DNA of 64,000 nucleotides from Bacteroidales bacterium (GCA_017437125.1 JAFSBV010000027.1:1-64000); one strand, 5' to 3'; positions 54,309 to 62,912 are shown, counted from the first letter of the stretch. Program-made: numbers and translations. The notes: generated from the sequence alone by a model not told the origin.

Positions 54309-54884
54309 TTACTTGTTGTTTGTTAGGCTATTTTTCAAAGCTATACCCTTTGCTGTAAGGCGGTATCTCTGATTCTGACTATTTGGCTTATCAGGTATAG
54401 TAAGTTCTACATACCCTTGATTAATTGCTGGATTTAAATAATCAGTTCTAAAGTAATCTCTATTCTTGATAGATAGCAGTTCTTGTAATTCAGAACGTCC
54501 CATTTCCCCTATCAATGCAGAAACAAGTTTTTCAACTTGTACACTTGCATGGTCACTTGCATGGTCACTTGCATGGTCACTTGCATGGTCATGATTGCTT
54601 ATAGGCAAAGTAATACGGATAAAGTTGTCTGTAAACTTGAAGCAATCTTCGCCATAAGCACGCAAGATACGAGGAATACCAGAACCTAACGATTCTACCA
54701 ATTCCACATCGCGATAGATACGCATCAATTCCTTATTGCGTGGAATTGATATACCATTGAAAAACTCTTCTCTTGTGAGAGATTCAGGTAAACGACCTGC
54801 TGAGGTTATCTCAAGCCTATCGGGGAATATCTCAAACTTGACCGCATTACCAAAGATGCCGCAATGGTGGCAGATGAGAATCAA
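54309..54884 (-). pseudogene. C-terminal fragment of an AlbA_2/HATPase-like (RecG-like) ATP-binding protein
   Basis: The frame encodes up to 191 residues, of which the part from about residue 14 on (VKFEIFPDRLEITSAGRLPE) matches the C-terminal ATPase-like region of the common Bacteroidota proteins with an N-terminal AlbA_2 domain. FFNGISIPRNKELMRIYRDV and VESLGSGIPRILRAYG are typical. The N-terminal half (about 250-300 residues) is missing. Homology ends at about 54843, back to back with a fragment on the other strand. A DHAS tetrapeptide repeat and a winged-helix tail (LSALIGEMGRSELQELLSIK) follow. It may be expressed as a truncated protein. Confidence 0.7.
54543..54590 (+). repeat. 12-bp tandem repeat, four units
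   Basis: ACTTGCATGGTC repeated four times at 54543, 54555, 54567 and 54579. On the minus strand it encodes (DHAS)4 within the ATP-binding protein fragment. Repeats of this kind occur in full-length relatives and can change copy number by slippage. Confidence 0.85.
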
Positions 54885-55073
54885 CCGCTATTAGGTGTCG
54901 AACATTATTTGACCGATAGGGAGCTATCGCAACGTTTGAAAATCAGTCGCCGTACCTTACAGGATTATCGAAACAACGGTATATTGCCATACCGCCAACT
55001 GGGTGGGAAAATCCTCTATCGTGAAAGCGATATTGAGCGAGTATTGCAAAGTTGCTATCGAGGCAAGTTTTAG
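54864..55073 (+). pseudogene. Helix-turn-helix (excisionase/MerR-like) protein, N-terminus truncated
   Basis: A 69-residue frame with LTDRELSQRLKISRRTLQDY, then RQLGGKILYRESDIERVLQS, the helix-turn-helix and wing of small DNA-binding proteins carried on Bacteroidota conjugative and integrative elements. The reading frame continues upstream of the ATG (LDRITKDAAM) until it meets the ATPase fragment, so the original N-terminus has been lost. It could still be translated from 54864. Confidence 0.65.
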
Positions 55074-55134
55074 ATTATACCCTATAAGGTATAATATGGG
55101 TTAAGTACTTACAAATTACACCCGATAGGGTATA
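55074..55134. repeat. Nested inverted repeats after the helix-turn-helix fragment
   Basis: ATTATACC (55074-55081) and GGTATAAT (55088-55095) form a perfect hairpin. TATACCCTAT (55076-55085) also matches ATAGGGTATA (55125-55134) in inverted orientation. This could be an operator or an element end; no transposase is present. Confidence 0.5.
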
Positions 55135-55460
55135 TTATAAGTGTAAAGGAAACACTGACTGAACTTATTATGCAGAGTTGGGACAAAGCAAGTGAAGCGT
55201 AACGCAGACTTCTATCCTAAATTCACTATCGCACTCTTCACATTCATCATATCCTTCAATATTGAACTATTACGCACCAATGCAAGGCGAGGCAGCGAAA
55301 ACTCCTTTTGGTATATTGTCATAAGCTTATCCATAGTCAAGAACTCGCGGACACTGCTCGTTGTGTTCACGCATAGTGCCGATGATGGTGCGTACTTGCT
55401 CCACCTCCTGCTCCACCAAAGACGGTCGTGAACCGCACTTTTTTGCGTTTTTTGGGAAAA
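55135..55460. other. Region with short unrecognised coding scraps
   Basis: No intact gene. On the minus strand 55334-55212 is a 40-codon frame (MDKLMTIYQKEFSLPRLALV and on), and upstream of it on the same strand but in another frame lies EQEVEQVRTIIGTMREHNEQ. These look like pieces of one or two degraded genes whose family I do not recognise. The region is part of the decayed island. Confidence 0.4.
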
Positions 55461-55494
55461 TAAAAAATCCCGATTTTCGTTGAAAATCAGGATT
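55461..55494 (-). terminator. Terminator downstream of the DsbD gene
   Basis: AATCCCGATTTTC (55466-55478) pairs with GAAAATCAGGATT (55482-55494), with one mismatch. On the minus strand the stem is followed by TTTTTTATTTT. It lies about 100 bases beyond the dsbD stop. Confidence 0.7.
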
Positions 55495-55595
55495 TTACGT
55501 TATTTTGCTTTTCTTTACTGTGGTGCCACCAGGAACCGAGTCATTGTTCTTCACCTCGCATCTGATGGGACATATTATATGATCAGTAAGGCTTT

Positions 55596-57554
55596 TTATT
55601 TTCCGTATGCATCAAGTCCGCTCTGTAGGAATTCTACGAAACCATCGATAGAGAGGTCGTAACCACGTACAGGAACAAGCATTTCTCCTTCAGGTGAGAG
55701 GAGAATGTAGTTCGGCTGAGCGTTTACATTCCACATGGTACGTGCAAGATATGAGTTCGCACGTCCGAGGTCCTTGTAAACCTTGCCTGACTCTGCGTCT
55801 GTAACATAATCCTCTTTGTCAAGCTTCTGCTTGTCGTCAGTGTAGAGGGCTACAACAACGAAGTCATTCTTGAGCATTCCGAGGACTGTAGGATCACTCC
55901 ATACTCGTGACTCCATTTCACGGCAGTTAACGCATCCATGTCCTGTCACATCCACGAATACAGGTTTTCCTGCCTTCTTGGCTGCTTCGAGTCCATCCTC
56001 AAGTGAGAAATAACCCTGAAGTCCGAGAGGGAGGTGAAGACCGTACTCAGAGTCAGTTACAGGAGCCGCTTCGACAGCATTAGCTGTGCCGCTGTTCTGA
56101 CCGATCACGAAATCCTGTGTTGTGATAGGCGGCATATATCCTGAGAGAGCCTTGAGAGGCGCACCCCACATACCAGGGATAAGATATACAACGAATGAGA
56201 ATACTCCGATAGCAAGAGCAAGTCTCGGAACCTTAAGGTATTCGAGCGGCTCGTCATGAGCGAAGCGGATCTTGCCAAGAAGGTAAAGACCGAGGAGAGT
56301 GAATACAACGATCCAGATGGCGAGATATACTTCTCTGTCAAGGATTCCCCAATGATATGTCTGGTCAGCAACGCTGAGGAACTTGAGACCGAGAGCTACT
56401 TCAACGAAGCCGAGGACTACCTTAACAGAGTTGAGCCAGCTTCCGCCGCTCTTCTTGAACTTCTTGAGAAGTGAAGGGAAGAATGCGAGGACAGTGAAAG
56501 GAAGTGCAAATGCTACAGAGAAGGCAAGCATTGTAACCATAGGCTCCCAGAATTCGCCCTGAGTCGATTTGATGAGCACAGATCCAACGATAGGACCCGT
56601 ACAAGAGAATGATACGAGAACGAGCGTGAGGGCCATGAAGAATACTCCTGCAAGTCCCTTCTTGTCTGAACCCTTGTCGCTCTTGTTTACGATTGACTCA
56701 GGAAGAGTGATCTCAAATGCACCGAAGAATGAAGCTGCGAAGATCATGAACACGATGAAGAAGATGATGTTCGGCAGCCAGTGTGTAGAGAGCCAGTTGA
56801 AGATATCCGCAGTAACGGCATCTCCTCCGATGATCCTTGTAAGCATGATGATCACAGAAATAGGAACTGTGTAGAGAAGTACGATGAATATTCCGTACAT
56901 CGCAGCCTTGAAACGTCCCTGAGCAACATTCTCGGATCCCTTCATGAAGAAAGATACTGTCATAGGAACCATAGGGAACACGCAAGGAGTCAGAAGCATT
57001 GCAAATCCCCAGAGGATCGCCTCGAGAATAAGGCCCCAGATTGAACCCTTCTTTTCACCGGCAGGAGCCGCTTCTTCAGCCGGTTCGATGGTTTCTGTCG
57101 CAGGCGCAGCTACAGAGGCGTTTCCTCCTACCTTGACATTGAAGTCATAATACTCGGCCTTGCAGGCTCCACCTGTACATGCGTTGGTAAATATAGTTCC
57201 CGAGTATGTCGCATTGCCCGAAGCTACCTTTACATCCTGTGCAATGATTATTTCATTGTAGTAATGCTTTGCCGGATCACCGAACTCATCAGTTTCCTCG
57301 GTAGGAGTACTGATTTCATATGGAGTTCCGACCAGTTCGCCACCTTCTACAGCAGCATCCATGATCTCTGTAGCAGAGAACTCGTCAGCAAGGGTATATG
57401 TGTGATATCCGTCAGCTATCTTGCCAGTGAAGATAACCTTATAGACATCGCCTTCAGCTTTTTCTACATGTGACGACCAAGTCACGAGCTGACCCTGGGC
57501 AAAAGCTGCAGCGCACACCAGCACGGCTGCAAGCATTGTCATTATTCTTTTCAT
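55596..57554 (-). CDS. dsbD: Thiol:disulfide interchange protein DsbD family
   Basis: A 652-residue protein carrying electrons from cytoplasmic thioredoxin to the periplasm, keeping apocytochrome and other cysteines reduced. A signal peptide (ending AFAQ) precedes an N-terminal DsbD-alpha domain with Cys pair in FTNACTGGACKAEYY. The membrane core (about 180-480) starts LTPCVFPMVPMTVSFF and includes VSFSCTGPIVGS. The C-terminal thioredoxin-like domain has GHGCVNCREM. It is likely needed for the c-type haem protein encoded at 45032. Confidence 0.93.
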   Translation of the reverse strand: MKRIMTMLAAVLVCAAAFAQGQLVTWSSHVEKAEGDVYKVIFTGKIADGYHTYTLADEFSATEIMDAAVEGGELVGTPYEISTPTEETDEFGDPAKHYYNEIIIAQDVKVASGNATYSGTIFTNACTGGACKAEYYDFNVKVGGNASVAAPATETIEPAEEAAPAGEKKGSIWGLILEAILWGFAMLLTPCVFPMVPMTVSFFMKGSENVAQGRFKAAMYGIFIVLLYTVPISVIIMLTRIIGGDAVTADIFNWLSTHWLPNIIFFIVFMIFAASFFGAFEITLPESIVNKSDKGSDKKGLAGVFFMALTLVLVSFSCTGPIVGSVLIKSTQGEFWEPMVTMLAFSVAFALPFTVLAFFPSLLKKFKKSGGSWLNSVKVVLGFVEVALGLKFLSVADQTYHWGILDREVYLAIWIVVFTLLGLYLLGKIRFAHDEPLEYLKVPRLALAIGVFSFVVYLIPGMWGAPLKALSGYMPPITTQDFVIGQNSGTANAVEAAPVTDSEYGLHLPLGLQGYFSLEDGLEAAKKAGKPVFVDVTGHGCVNCREMESRVWSDPTVLGMLKNDFVVVALYTDDKQKLDKEDYVTDAESGKVYKDLGRANSYLARTMWNVNAQPNYILLSPEGEMLVPVRGYDLSIDGFVEFLQSGLDAYGK

Positions 57555-57575
57555 TTCAGATATATATGATGTTTG

Positions 57576-59117
57576 TTATTTCGCAAATGCTACTGATCTT
57601 GTTTCGCGGATCACAGTAATCTTCACCTGTCCAGGGTAAACCATTTCCTCCTGGATCTTGCGTGCGATTTCTGTTGACAATGATTCAGCATCCTGATCTG
57701 TCACCTGGTCGGCACCTACGATGACGCGGAGCTCACGACCTGCCTGGATGGCATATGTCTTTGTCACGCCATTGTATGACTTCGCGATATCTTCCATGTC
57801 CTTGAGTCTCTTGATATATGACTCGATGACCTCGCGGCGTGCGCCCGGACGAGCTCCGGAAATGGCGTCTCCAACGAGTACAAGAGGAGAGATGATCGAT
57901 GTCATTTCTACTTCCTCATGGTGCGATCCGATAGCGTTGCATACTTCCGGTTTCTCTTTGTATTTCTCGGCAAGCTTCATACCGAGAATTGCATGTGGAA
58001 GTTCAGGATCCTCATCCGAAACCTTTCCGATATCGTGGAGGAGACCTGCTCTTTTGGCGATCTTAGGATTAAGACCGAGCTCTGAAGCCATTGTAGCACA
58101 TATGTTTGCAACTTCTCGCGCATGCTGGAGAAGGTTCTGTCCGTATGAAGAACGGTACTTCATCCTACCGATAAGCTTTACGAGTTCTATGTGCATTCCA
58201 TGGATACCGAGGTCGATACATGTCCTCTTACCGGTTTCCATGATCTCATCTTCAAGCTGCTTCTGAACCTTGGCCACAACTTCCTCGATACGTGCCGGAT
58301 GGATACGTCCGTCTATAACGAGCTGGTGAAGTGCGAGACGCGCCACCTCTCTTCTGACAGGGTCGAAAGCAGAAAGAAGAATGGCTTCCGGAGTGTCGTC
58401 AACAACGATTTCCACTCCTGTAGCAGCCTCAAGTGCACGGATGTTACGTCCTTCTCTACCGATGATGCGTCCTTTGATCTCATCGCTTTCGATATGGAAT
58501 ACGGTAACCGCATTTTCTATCGCAGTCTCGGAAGCTGTACGCTGAATCGTATTGATGACGATCCTCTTTGCCTCTTTGCTGGCAGTAAGACGTGCTTCGT
58601 CCATCACGTCATTTATATAGGACTGTGCCTGTGTCCTGGCCTCAGCCTTCATGCTTTCCATGAGCTGGTTCTTGGCCTCTGTAGCAGTAAGTCCGGCAAT
58701 TTCTTCAATCTGTCTGATCGCTTCCTGACGGAGCTGCTCGTACTCTTCAGTCTTTTTGGTTGCAATCTCAACCTGCGTCTTGAGATTCTGCCTGATTGCA
58801 TCAGCTTCCTTATGCTTGCGTCCAAGCTCGGAATTCTGCTGATTGAGATTGTTCTCCTTCTGCTTCAGTCTGCTTTCAGTCTCGCTGATCTGCTTGTTCT
58901 TCTCGTTAATGTATTGTTCGTGCTCGCTTTTGAGCTGCAGGAACTTTTCCTTTGCCTGGAAGATCTTTTCCTTCTTGATGCTCTCTGCCTCAAGCTCCGC
59001 TTTCTTGATAATCTCTTCCTTCTGTCCTTTAAGAAGTATCTTACGGACAAATATGTATGTGCCGAGTGCGACTATCGCACCCAATGCTGCAGACAAGATG
59101 TAAAATACGATATTCAT
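57576..59117 (-). CDS. rny: Ribonuclease Y
   Basis: A 513-residue membrane-anchored endoribonuclease starting RNA decay. One N-terminal helix (about 3-25), a long Lys/Glu-rich coiled coil (about 30-200), a KH domain ([20 protein letters not shown]) and an HD domain with [13 protein letters not shown] and [11 protein letters not shown]. Length matches the family. The upstream 6S RNA gene is transcribed in the same direction. Confidence 0.96.
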   Translation of the reverse strand: MNIVFYILSAALGAIVALGTYIFVRKILLKGQKEEIIKKAELEAESIKKEKIFQAKEKFLQLKSEHEQYINEKNKQISETESRLKQKENNLNQQNSELGRKHKEADAIRQNLKTQVEIATKKTEEYEQLRQEAIRQIEEIAGLTATEAKNQLMESMKAEARTQAQSYINDVMDEARLTASKEAKRIVINTIQRTASETAIENAVTVFHIESDEIKGRIIGREGRNIRALEAATGVEIVVDDTPEAILLSAFDPVRREVARLALHQLVIDGRIHPARIEEVVAKVQKQLEDEIMETGKRTCIDLGIHGMHIELVKLIGRMKYRSSYGQNLLQHAREVANICATMASELGLNPKIAKRAGLLHDIGKVSDEDPELPHAILGMKLAEKYKEKPEVCNAIGSHHEEVEMTSIISPLVLVGDAISGARPGARREVIESYIKRLKDMEDIAKSYNGVTKTYAIQAGRELRVIVGADQVTDQDAESLSTEIARKIQEEMVYPGQVKITVIRETRSVAFAK

Positions 59118-59177
59118 ATATGTTTATTGGTTTTAGTTGTTCAAAATCAAACTTTTATCTGTTGTAGGCCTGCCATT

Positions 59178-59213
59178 AAAAATGACCAGACGCTCTTTGG
59201 AAGCGACTGGTCA
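59178..59213 (-). terminator. Terminator of the structured RNA upstream of rny
   Basis: TGACCAG-A-CGCT (59183-59194) pairs with AGCG-A-CTGGTCA (59202-59213). On the minus strand the stem is followed by five T. It ends the RNA about 60 bases before rny. Confidence 0.75.
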
Positions 59214-59381
59214 AGTTAAAAGAAAAAGCCGTTAGCCTGTTTGACAGAAAATCTTAAAAATAAGATTTGGGCTCCGGATCAAGGTTCTGAAATCCTCCGT
59301 CCCGCAAAGCGGAATCCCCATAAGGGTCACATAGGTCCGTCATCGCCATCCGAGTAGGCCCGGTTACTTTATTAGTGTTGA
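59178..59381 (-). ncRNA. ssrS: Probable 6S RNA
   Basis: A non-coding segment between zapA and rny with a -7 box (TATTTTTG at 59395-59388, minus), a terminator and about 200 bases of GC-richer, foldable sequence. On the minus strand GGGC-ctact-CGGAT near 59360 pairs with ATCCG-ga-GCCC near 59275, enclosing smaller hairpins (CCCttatGGGG, CCGCtttGCGG). This makes a long interrupted rod as expected of 6S RNA, which binds sigma-70 polymerase. zapA-ssrS linkage is also known in Enterobacteria. Identity rests on position, size and fold, not on a covariance search. Confidence 0.65.
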
Positions 59382-59387
59382 TTTCAG

Positions 59388-59418
59388 CAAAAATAAGTAA
59401 CTAACGGCTGTTTTTATC
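59388..59418 (-). promoter_or_regulatory. Promoter of the 6S-like RNA
   Basis: Minus-strand TATTTTTG at 59395-59388, with ATTG about 22 bases upstream, overlapping the end of zapA. Spacing is slightly long. Confidence 0.45.
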
Positions 59419-59700
59419 AATGTTTTCAAGATAACCATCAAGTTCAGCGGCAAGCTTCTGTTCTTCGCTTGTCATGTTCCTGAGCTGTTCCTGAAAACTA
59501 ATGTTCGTCATGCACACATTCAATGCCGCAAATGACAGGAGTTCTACTGTTCCCTTTCCCGGGAGCTTGTCCTGATAAGCACGGATTCTCCTGTTCACTT
59601 CGTCTGCCGCCTTTCTTATGATCTCCTCCTGCTCAGGAGATGATACTTTGAGCGAGTATGGTCGGTCTGCAATCTTTATGCTGATGTTCTGCTGTGCCAT
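59401..59700 (-). CDS. zapA: Cell division protein ZapA
   Basis: A 99-residue protein that bundles FtsZ filaments at the division ring. The ZapA core begins ISIKIADRPYSLKVSSPEQE and continues with IRKAADEVNRRIRAYQ, followed by an amphipathic helix to the end. Start 1 base from the upstream coiled-coil gene, so they are co-transcribed. Confidence 0.88.
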   Translation of the reverse strand: MAQQNISIKIADRPYSLKVSSPEQEEIIRKAADEVNRRIRAYQDKLPGKGTVELLSFAALNVCMTNISFQEQLRNMTSEEQKLAAELDGYLENIDKNSR

Positions 59701-59701
59701 A

Positions 59702-59974
59702 CTATCCCTCCATTAATGATATGCAGCGGTCAATCTCCTTCATCAGACGGTCAATCTTCTTCTTGGCTGATGCGGTGTCAGTTCCGCCTGCCATGAATGC
59801 TTCAGTCAGTTTCAGGTTATCTATCTGTCTCTCTAACTCAATAATCTGCTTCCTGTAAGTCTCGTTCTGCAGTCTGGTCTGCTCAAGTTCAGTCTGAAGC
59901 CTGATACGCTCCATCCTTTCCGACTCATATGCAGCAATCAGCTGCCTGATTCTATCCTTGACAGTTTCCAGCAT
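59702..59974 (-). CDS. Coiled-coil protein paired with ZapA
   Basis: A 90-residue protein that is nearly all helix: a heptad-rich coiled coil (IRLQTELEQTRLQNETYRKQ and on), a Gly-Thr break (MAGGTDTAS), then a second helix. Size and coiled-coil nature recall ZapB, the partner of ZapA, though sequence kinship is not evident. It is first in the operon with a full-consensus promoter, 1 base before zapA. A division role is inferred. Confidence 0.75.
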   Translation of the reverse strand: MLETVKDRIRQLIAAYESERMERIRLQTELEQTRLQNETYRKQIIELERQIDNLKLTEAFMAGGTDTASAKKKIDRLMKEIDRCISLMEG

Positions 59975-59999
59975 TGCAAAATTTATTCAACTTACTCTG

Positions 60000-60030
60000 C
60001 AAAAATAGCAAACTGCTTTGATTTCTCAAA
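60000..60030 (-). promoter_or_regulatory. Promoter of the coiled-coil/zapA operon
   Basis: Minus strand: TTTG (60030-60027), 19 bases, TATTTTTG (60007-60000). A complete consensus match. The -33 box lies in the loop, and the spacer in the stem, of the hairpin at 60010-60056. Confidence 0.75.
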
Positions 60031-60056
60031 ATAAATCGAGCAAATCAAAGCAGTTT
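60010..60056 (-). terminator. Hairpin ending the oxidoreductase operon, overlapping the zapA promoter
   Basis: AAACTGCTTTGATTT (60010-60024) pairs perfectly with AAATCAAAGCAGTTT (60042-60056). On the minus strand it is followed by GCTATTTTTG, a weak T run that doubles as the -7 box of the next operon. Confidence 0.7.
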
Positions 60057-60072
60057 ATCTATGTTATGAAGC

Positions 60073-60618
60073 TTATCGTATTACCTCGACAGCCTTCATT
60101 CCTTCCTCAATCGCAGCTTTGTTGAGTGAAATAAGGTCTGCATAACGTGCAGGGATGCATTTTGCAAGACCCTTGTCTATGTTCTCCGGTTTGATGAGAG
60201 GCTTCATCTGAAGGAAGGCACCCATTACCGCCATGTTATATACCTTTGAGTTTCCGACCTGAGCGGCAACATTGATGGCATCTATCCTGCAGATCTGAAT
60301 GTCAGTTCTTGTAGGAGGATTGATGATACCGTTAGGATCATATACAAGCAGACCGCCTGGCTTTACAGCATTTTCGAACTTGTCGAGTGACTGCTGGTTA
60401 AGTATGATAGCTGTGTCGTACTTCGTAACGATAGGTGAACTGATCTTCTTGTCACTGATGATGACGCATACGTTGGCTGTACCGCCACGCATCTCAGGAC
60501 CATATGAAGGCATCCAAGTGACTTCCATATCCTGCATGATTGCGCAGTATGCGAGAATCTTTCCCATTGAGAGGACACCCTGTCCTCCGAATCCTGCAAT
60601 GATTATCTCTTCTTTCAT
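60073..60618 (-). CDS. korC: 2-oxoacid:ferredoxin oxidoreductase, gamma subunit
   Basis: A 181-residue subunit of a four-subunit enzyme that oxidatively decarboxylates 2-oxoacids with CoA, reducing ferredoxin. IIIAGFGGQGVLSMGKIL is the family opening, and WMPSYGPEMRGGTANV is the conserved core. Last gene of the operon ferredoxin-alpha-beta-gamma. Gene symbol follows the Kor/Vor set; the preferred 2-oxoacid (2-oxoglutarate or branched-chain) is not known. Confidence 0.9.
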   Translation of the reverse strand: MKEEIIIAGFGGQGVLSMGKILAYCAIMQDMEVTWMPSYGPEMRGGTANVCVIISDKKISSPIVTKYDTAIILNQQSLDKFENAVKPGGLLVYDPNGIINPPTRTDIQICRIDAINVAAQVGNSKVYNMAVMGAFLQMKPLIKPENIDKGLAKCIPARYADLISLNKAAIEEGMKAVEVIR

Positions 60619-60620
60619 GA

Positions 60621-61394
60621 TTACTCCTGTTTTAAAACGTCCTTGATGTCTCCGAGCGGATATTTAGGGAACATGTTCTCTACCATCCACTTGTTGGCTG
60701 CAACAGGGCTCATCTTCCATCCTGAATTACATGTTGCAACTATTTCTACGAATGAAAGACCTATGCCTTTCTGGCTGTACTCGAATGCCTTCCTGATTGC
60801 AGCCTTTGCCTTGCGGGCAGCTGCAGCTGTGTGAACTGACTGTCTTGTGATGAAGGCAGTTCCGTCAAGCTGTGCGATCATAGGAGCAAGTACGAGAGGG
60901 AATCCGTTGAGTTTCGCGTCACGACCGTAAGGTGTGGTAGCGGTCTTCATTCCCAGAAGAGTTGTAGGAGCCATCTGTCCACCGGTCATACCGTAGATAC
61001 CGTTGTTGATGAAGATCACAACGATGTTTTCTCCACGGCTGCATGCATGTATGATTTCTGCAGTACCGATTGATGCAAGGTCACCGTCTCCCTGATAAGT
61101 GAATACATACTTGTCAGGATTGAGTCTCTTTGTTGCAGTAGCAAGAGCCGGAGCACGTCCGTGGGCTGCCTGCTGCCAGTCAACATTGAGATAATTGTAT
61201 GCAAATACCGAGCAGCCTACAGGGCTGATGGCGATGGTCTTGTCCTGAATGCCCATTTCTTCGATAACCTCGGCAACGAGCTTGTGGACTGTACCGTGAG
61301 AACATCCCGGACAATAGTGCATCACATTGTCAGTCAGAATAGGGGTCTTCTTGTAGACGATGTTCTCGGGTTTCTTGATATCTTCTATATTCAT
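60621..61394 (-). CDS. korB: 2-oxoacid:ferredoxin oxidoreductase, beta (TPP-binding) subunit
   Basis: A 257-residue catalytic subunit binding thiamine diphosphate: FTYQGDGDLASIGTAE with the metal-binding GDGD, and VIFINNGIYGMTGGQMAPTT closing the site. HYCPGCSHG holds cysteines that ligate an iron-sulfur cluster in this family. The gamma gene follows after 2 bases. Confidence 0.94.
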   Translation of the reverse strand: MNIEDIKKPENIVYKKTPILTDNVMHYCPGCSHGTVHKLVAEVIEEMGIQDKTIAISPVGCSVFAYNYLNVDWQQAAHGRAPALATATKRLNPDKYVFTYQGDGDLASIGTAEIIHACSRGENIVVIFINNGIYGMTGGQMAPTTLLGMKTATTPYGRDAKLNGFPLVLAPMIAQLDGTAFITRQSVHTAAAARKAKAAIRKAFEYSQKGIGLSFVEIVATCNSGWKMSPVAANKWMVENMFPKYPLGDIKDVLKQE

Positions 61395-61403
61395 TGTCTT
61401 TCC

Positions 61404-62486
61404 TTATTTCAGATTGTTGAACTTCTTGAACGCCTCTACAATTTCATCAGGTGTGTAGATGTTACCGCCCTGTCTTCCATAGAATCCTACAGGACAAGCG
61501 CCGTTTACGGCAAGTCTTACATCATCAACCATCTGGCCGAGGTTGAGCTCGATGCTCATCATGCTCTTCACCTGTCCTGAAAGTTCCTGAAGTCTCTTTG
61601 CAGGGAATGGGAAGAGGGTTACAGGTCTGAGGAGACCTGCCTTGATGCCTTCCTCGCGGAGCTGGTCAACAACTGCCTCGCAGATACGTGCCGAGCATCC
61701 GAATGCTACGAATACATATTCCGCATCAGCAGTCTGATACTCTTCGTATCTTACCTCGTTCTCCTTGATCACCTCATACTTTGCAGCAAGCTTCTGGTTA
61801 AAGCGCTCCTGCACGTCAGACTCGAGGGCGAGGGAAGTGATGAAGTTGTAAGATCTGTCGGCAGACTTTCCTGTAGTCGCCCAAGGAGCTATAGCCTTGA
61901 GTTCCTCCTCTGTCATGCGAGGCTTCTCAGGACGAAGTTCCACCTTCTCCATCATCTGGCCTACGATACCGTCGGCAAGGATGATGACAGGAGTACGGTA
62001 CTTGAATGCGAGGTCGAATCCGGTGTCAACGAAGTCATACATGTCCTGTGCAGATGCCGGTGCAAGTACGATTGCATTGTAATCTCCGTGTCCGCCACCC
62101 TTTACACACTGGTTGTAGTCACTCTGGCTTGGCTGGATGGTTCCGAGACCAGGGCCGCCACGCTGGCAGTTTACAACTACACATGGAAGTTCTGCTCCTG
62201 CAAGGTAGCTGAGTCCCTCGCACATAAGGCTGATTCCAGGCGAGCTGGAAGAAGTCATTACCTTCTTGCCGCAGCATGCACCGCCATATACCATGTTGAT
62301 TGATGAAGTCTCGCTTTCCGCCTGAAGGACGACCATACCTGTTGTAAGCCAAGGCCTTTCCTTCATGAGAGTCTCCATTACTTCAGACTGCGGAGTGATA
62401 GGATATCCGAAATATCCGTCCGCACCGTTGCGAATTGCCGATATGGCAATCGCCTCATTTCCTTTCATCAGAATTTTCTCTGCCAT
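61404..62486 (-). CDS. korA: 2-oxoacid:ferredoxin oxidoreductase, alpha subunit
   Basis: A 360-residue subunit with the pyrimidine-binding part of the active site. GYPITPQSEVMETL near the start and VLQAESETSSINMVYGG (with the Glu that activates TPP) are diagnostic. NCQRGGPGLGTIQPSQSDYN is the substrate loop. It resembles the group annotated VorB (3-methyl-2-oxobutanoate) as well as KorA. The beta gene follows after 9 bases. Confidence 0.93.
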   Translation of the reverse strand: MAEKILMKGNEAIAISAIRNGADGYFGYPITPQSEVMETLMKERPWLTTGMVVLQAESETSSINMVYGGACCGKKVMTSSSSPGISLMCEGLSYLAGAELPCVVVNCQRGGPGLGTIQPSQSDYNQCVKGGGHGDYNAIVLAPASAQDMYDFVDTGFDLAFKYRTPVIILADGIVGQMMEKVELRPEKPRMTEEELKAIAPWATTGKSADRSYNFITSLALESDVQERFNQKLAAKYEVIKENEVRYEEYQTADAEYVFVAFGCSARICEAVVDQLREEGIKAGLLRPVTLFPFPAKRLQELSGQVKSMMSIELNLGQMVDDVRLAVNGACPVGFYGRQGGNIYTPDEIVEAFKKFNNLK

Positions 62487-62491
62487 ATCCG

Positions 62492-62710
62492 TTAGATTTT
62501 AACTCTGTAAACAGTAATGACCGAATCCGGGCAGACGATAGCACAGTTTGAACAGCCTATGCATGCATCTCCAACCATTTCGGCATAATGATAACCTTTG
62601 TTGTTGACCAGTTTAGAGAGCTCGATGCTCTTGGTCGGACAATTCTCGACACATACTCCGCATCCTTTGCATTTCTGTGAATCGACTTCAATTGCTCCTT
62701 TGAATGCCAT
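62492..62710 (-). CDS. korD: 2-oxoacid:ferredoxin oxidoreductase, ferredoxin-like (delta) subunit
   Basis: A 72-residue protein with two 4Fe-4S motifs: CKGCGVCVENCP and CIGCSNCAIVCP. It passes electrons from the alpha/beta core to soluble ferredoxin. First gene of the operon, 5 bases before korA. Confidence 0.93.
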   Translation of the reverse strand: MAFKGAIEVDSQKCKGCGVCVENCPTKSIELSKLVNNKGYHYAEMVGDACIGCSNCAIVCPDSVITVYRVKI

Positions 62711-62790
62711 TATGATATAGTTTTAAGTGTTTGTGATGCGTTTTGTTTTACTTGTTTGTAAAAACTGGATTTTTTATTTCAAAATCGAAG

Positions 62791-62822
62791 TAAATATATG
62801 ACTTTTTTATCTGAAAATCAAA
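62791..62822 (-). promoter_or_regulatory. Probable promoter of the oxidoreductase operon
   Basis: Minus strand: TTTG (62822-62819), 20 bases, TATATTTA (62798-62791). Last base of the -7 deviates from G. The leader to korD would be about 75 bases. Confidence 0.45.
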
Positions 62823-62881
62823 TAAAGTTTTGAAATTTATCAAATTACTATTCATGGCTCGTAATTATTGGAAAAAATATA

Positions 62882-62889
62882 TAACTTTG
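62882..62889 (+). promoter_or_regulatory. -7 promoter box of the amidohydrolase gene
   Basis: TAACTTTG, an exact -7, 23 bases before the ATG at 62913. No clear -33 TTTG. Confidence 0.5.
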
Positions 62890-62912
62890 AAATCTTAAAA
62901 CATTAGCAGTGT

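Noticed and set aside
54543..54590. 12-bp tandem repeat as a CRISPR or operator array
   Set aside because: No spacers; it encodes a tetrapeptide repeat typical of the protein family.
55192..55431. 79-codon plus-strand frame in the island
   Set aside because: No recognisable family; minus-strand frames look more gene-like, and the region seems degraded.
55515..55550. tRNA-end-like sequence GGTGCCACCAGGAACCGAG as an attachment site
   Set aside because: It resembles the 3' part of a tRNA reversed but no tRNA body, T-loop consensus or second copy is seen in the window.
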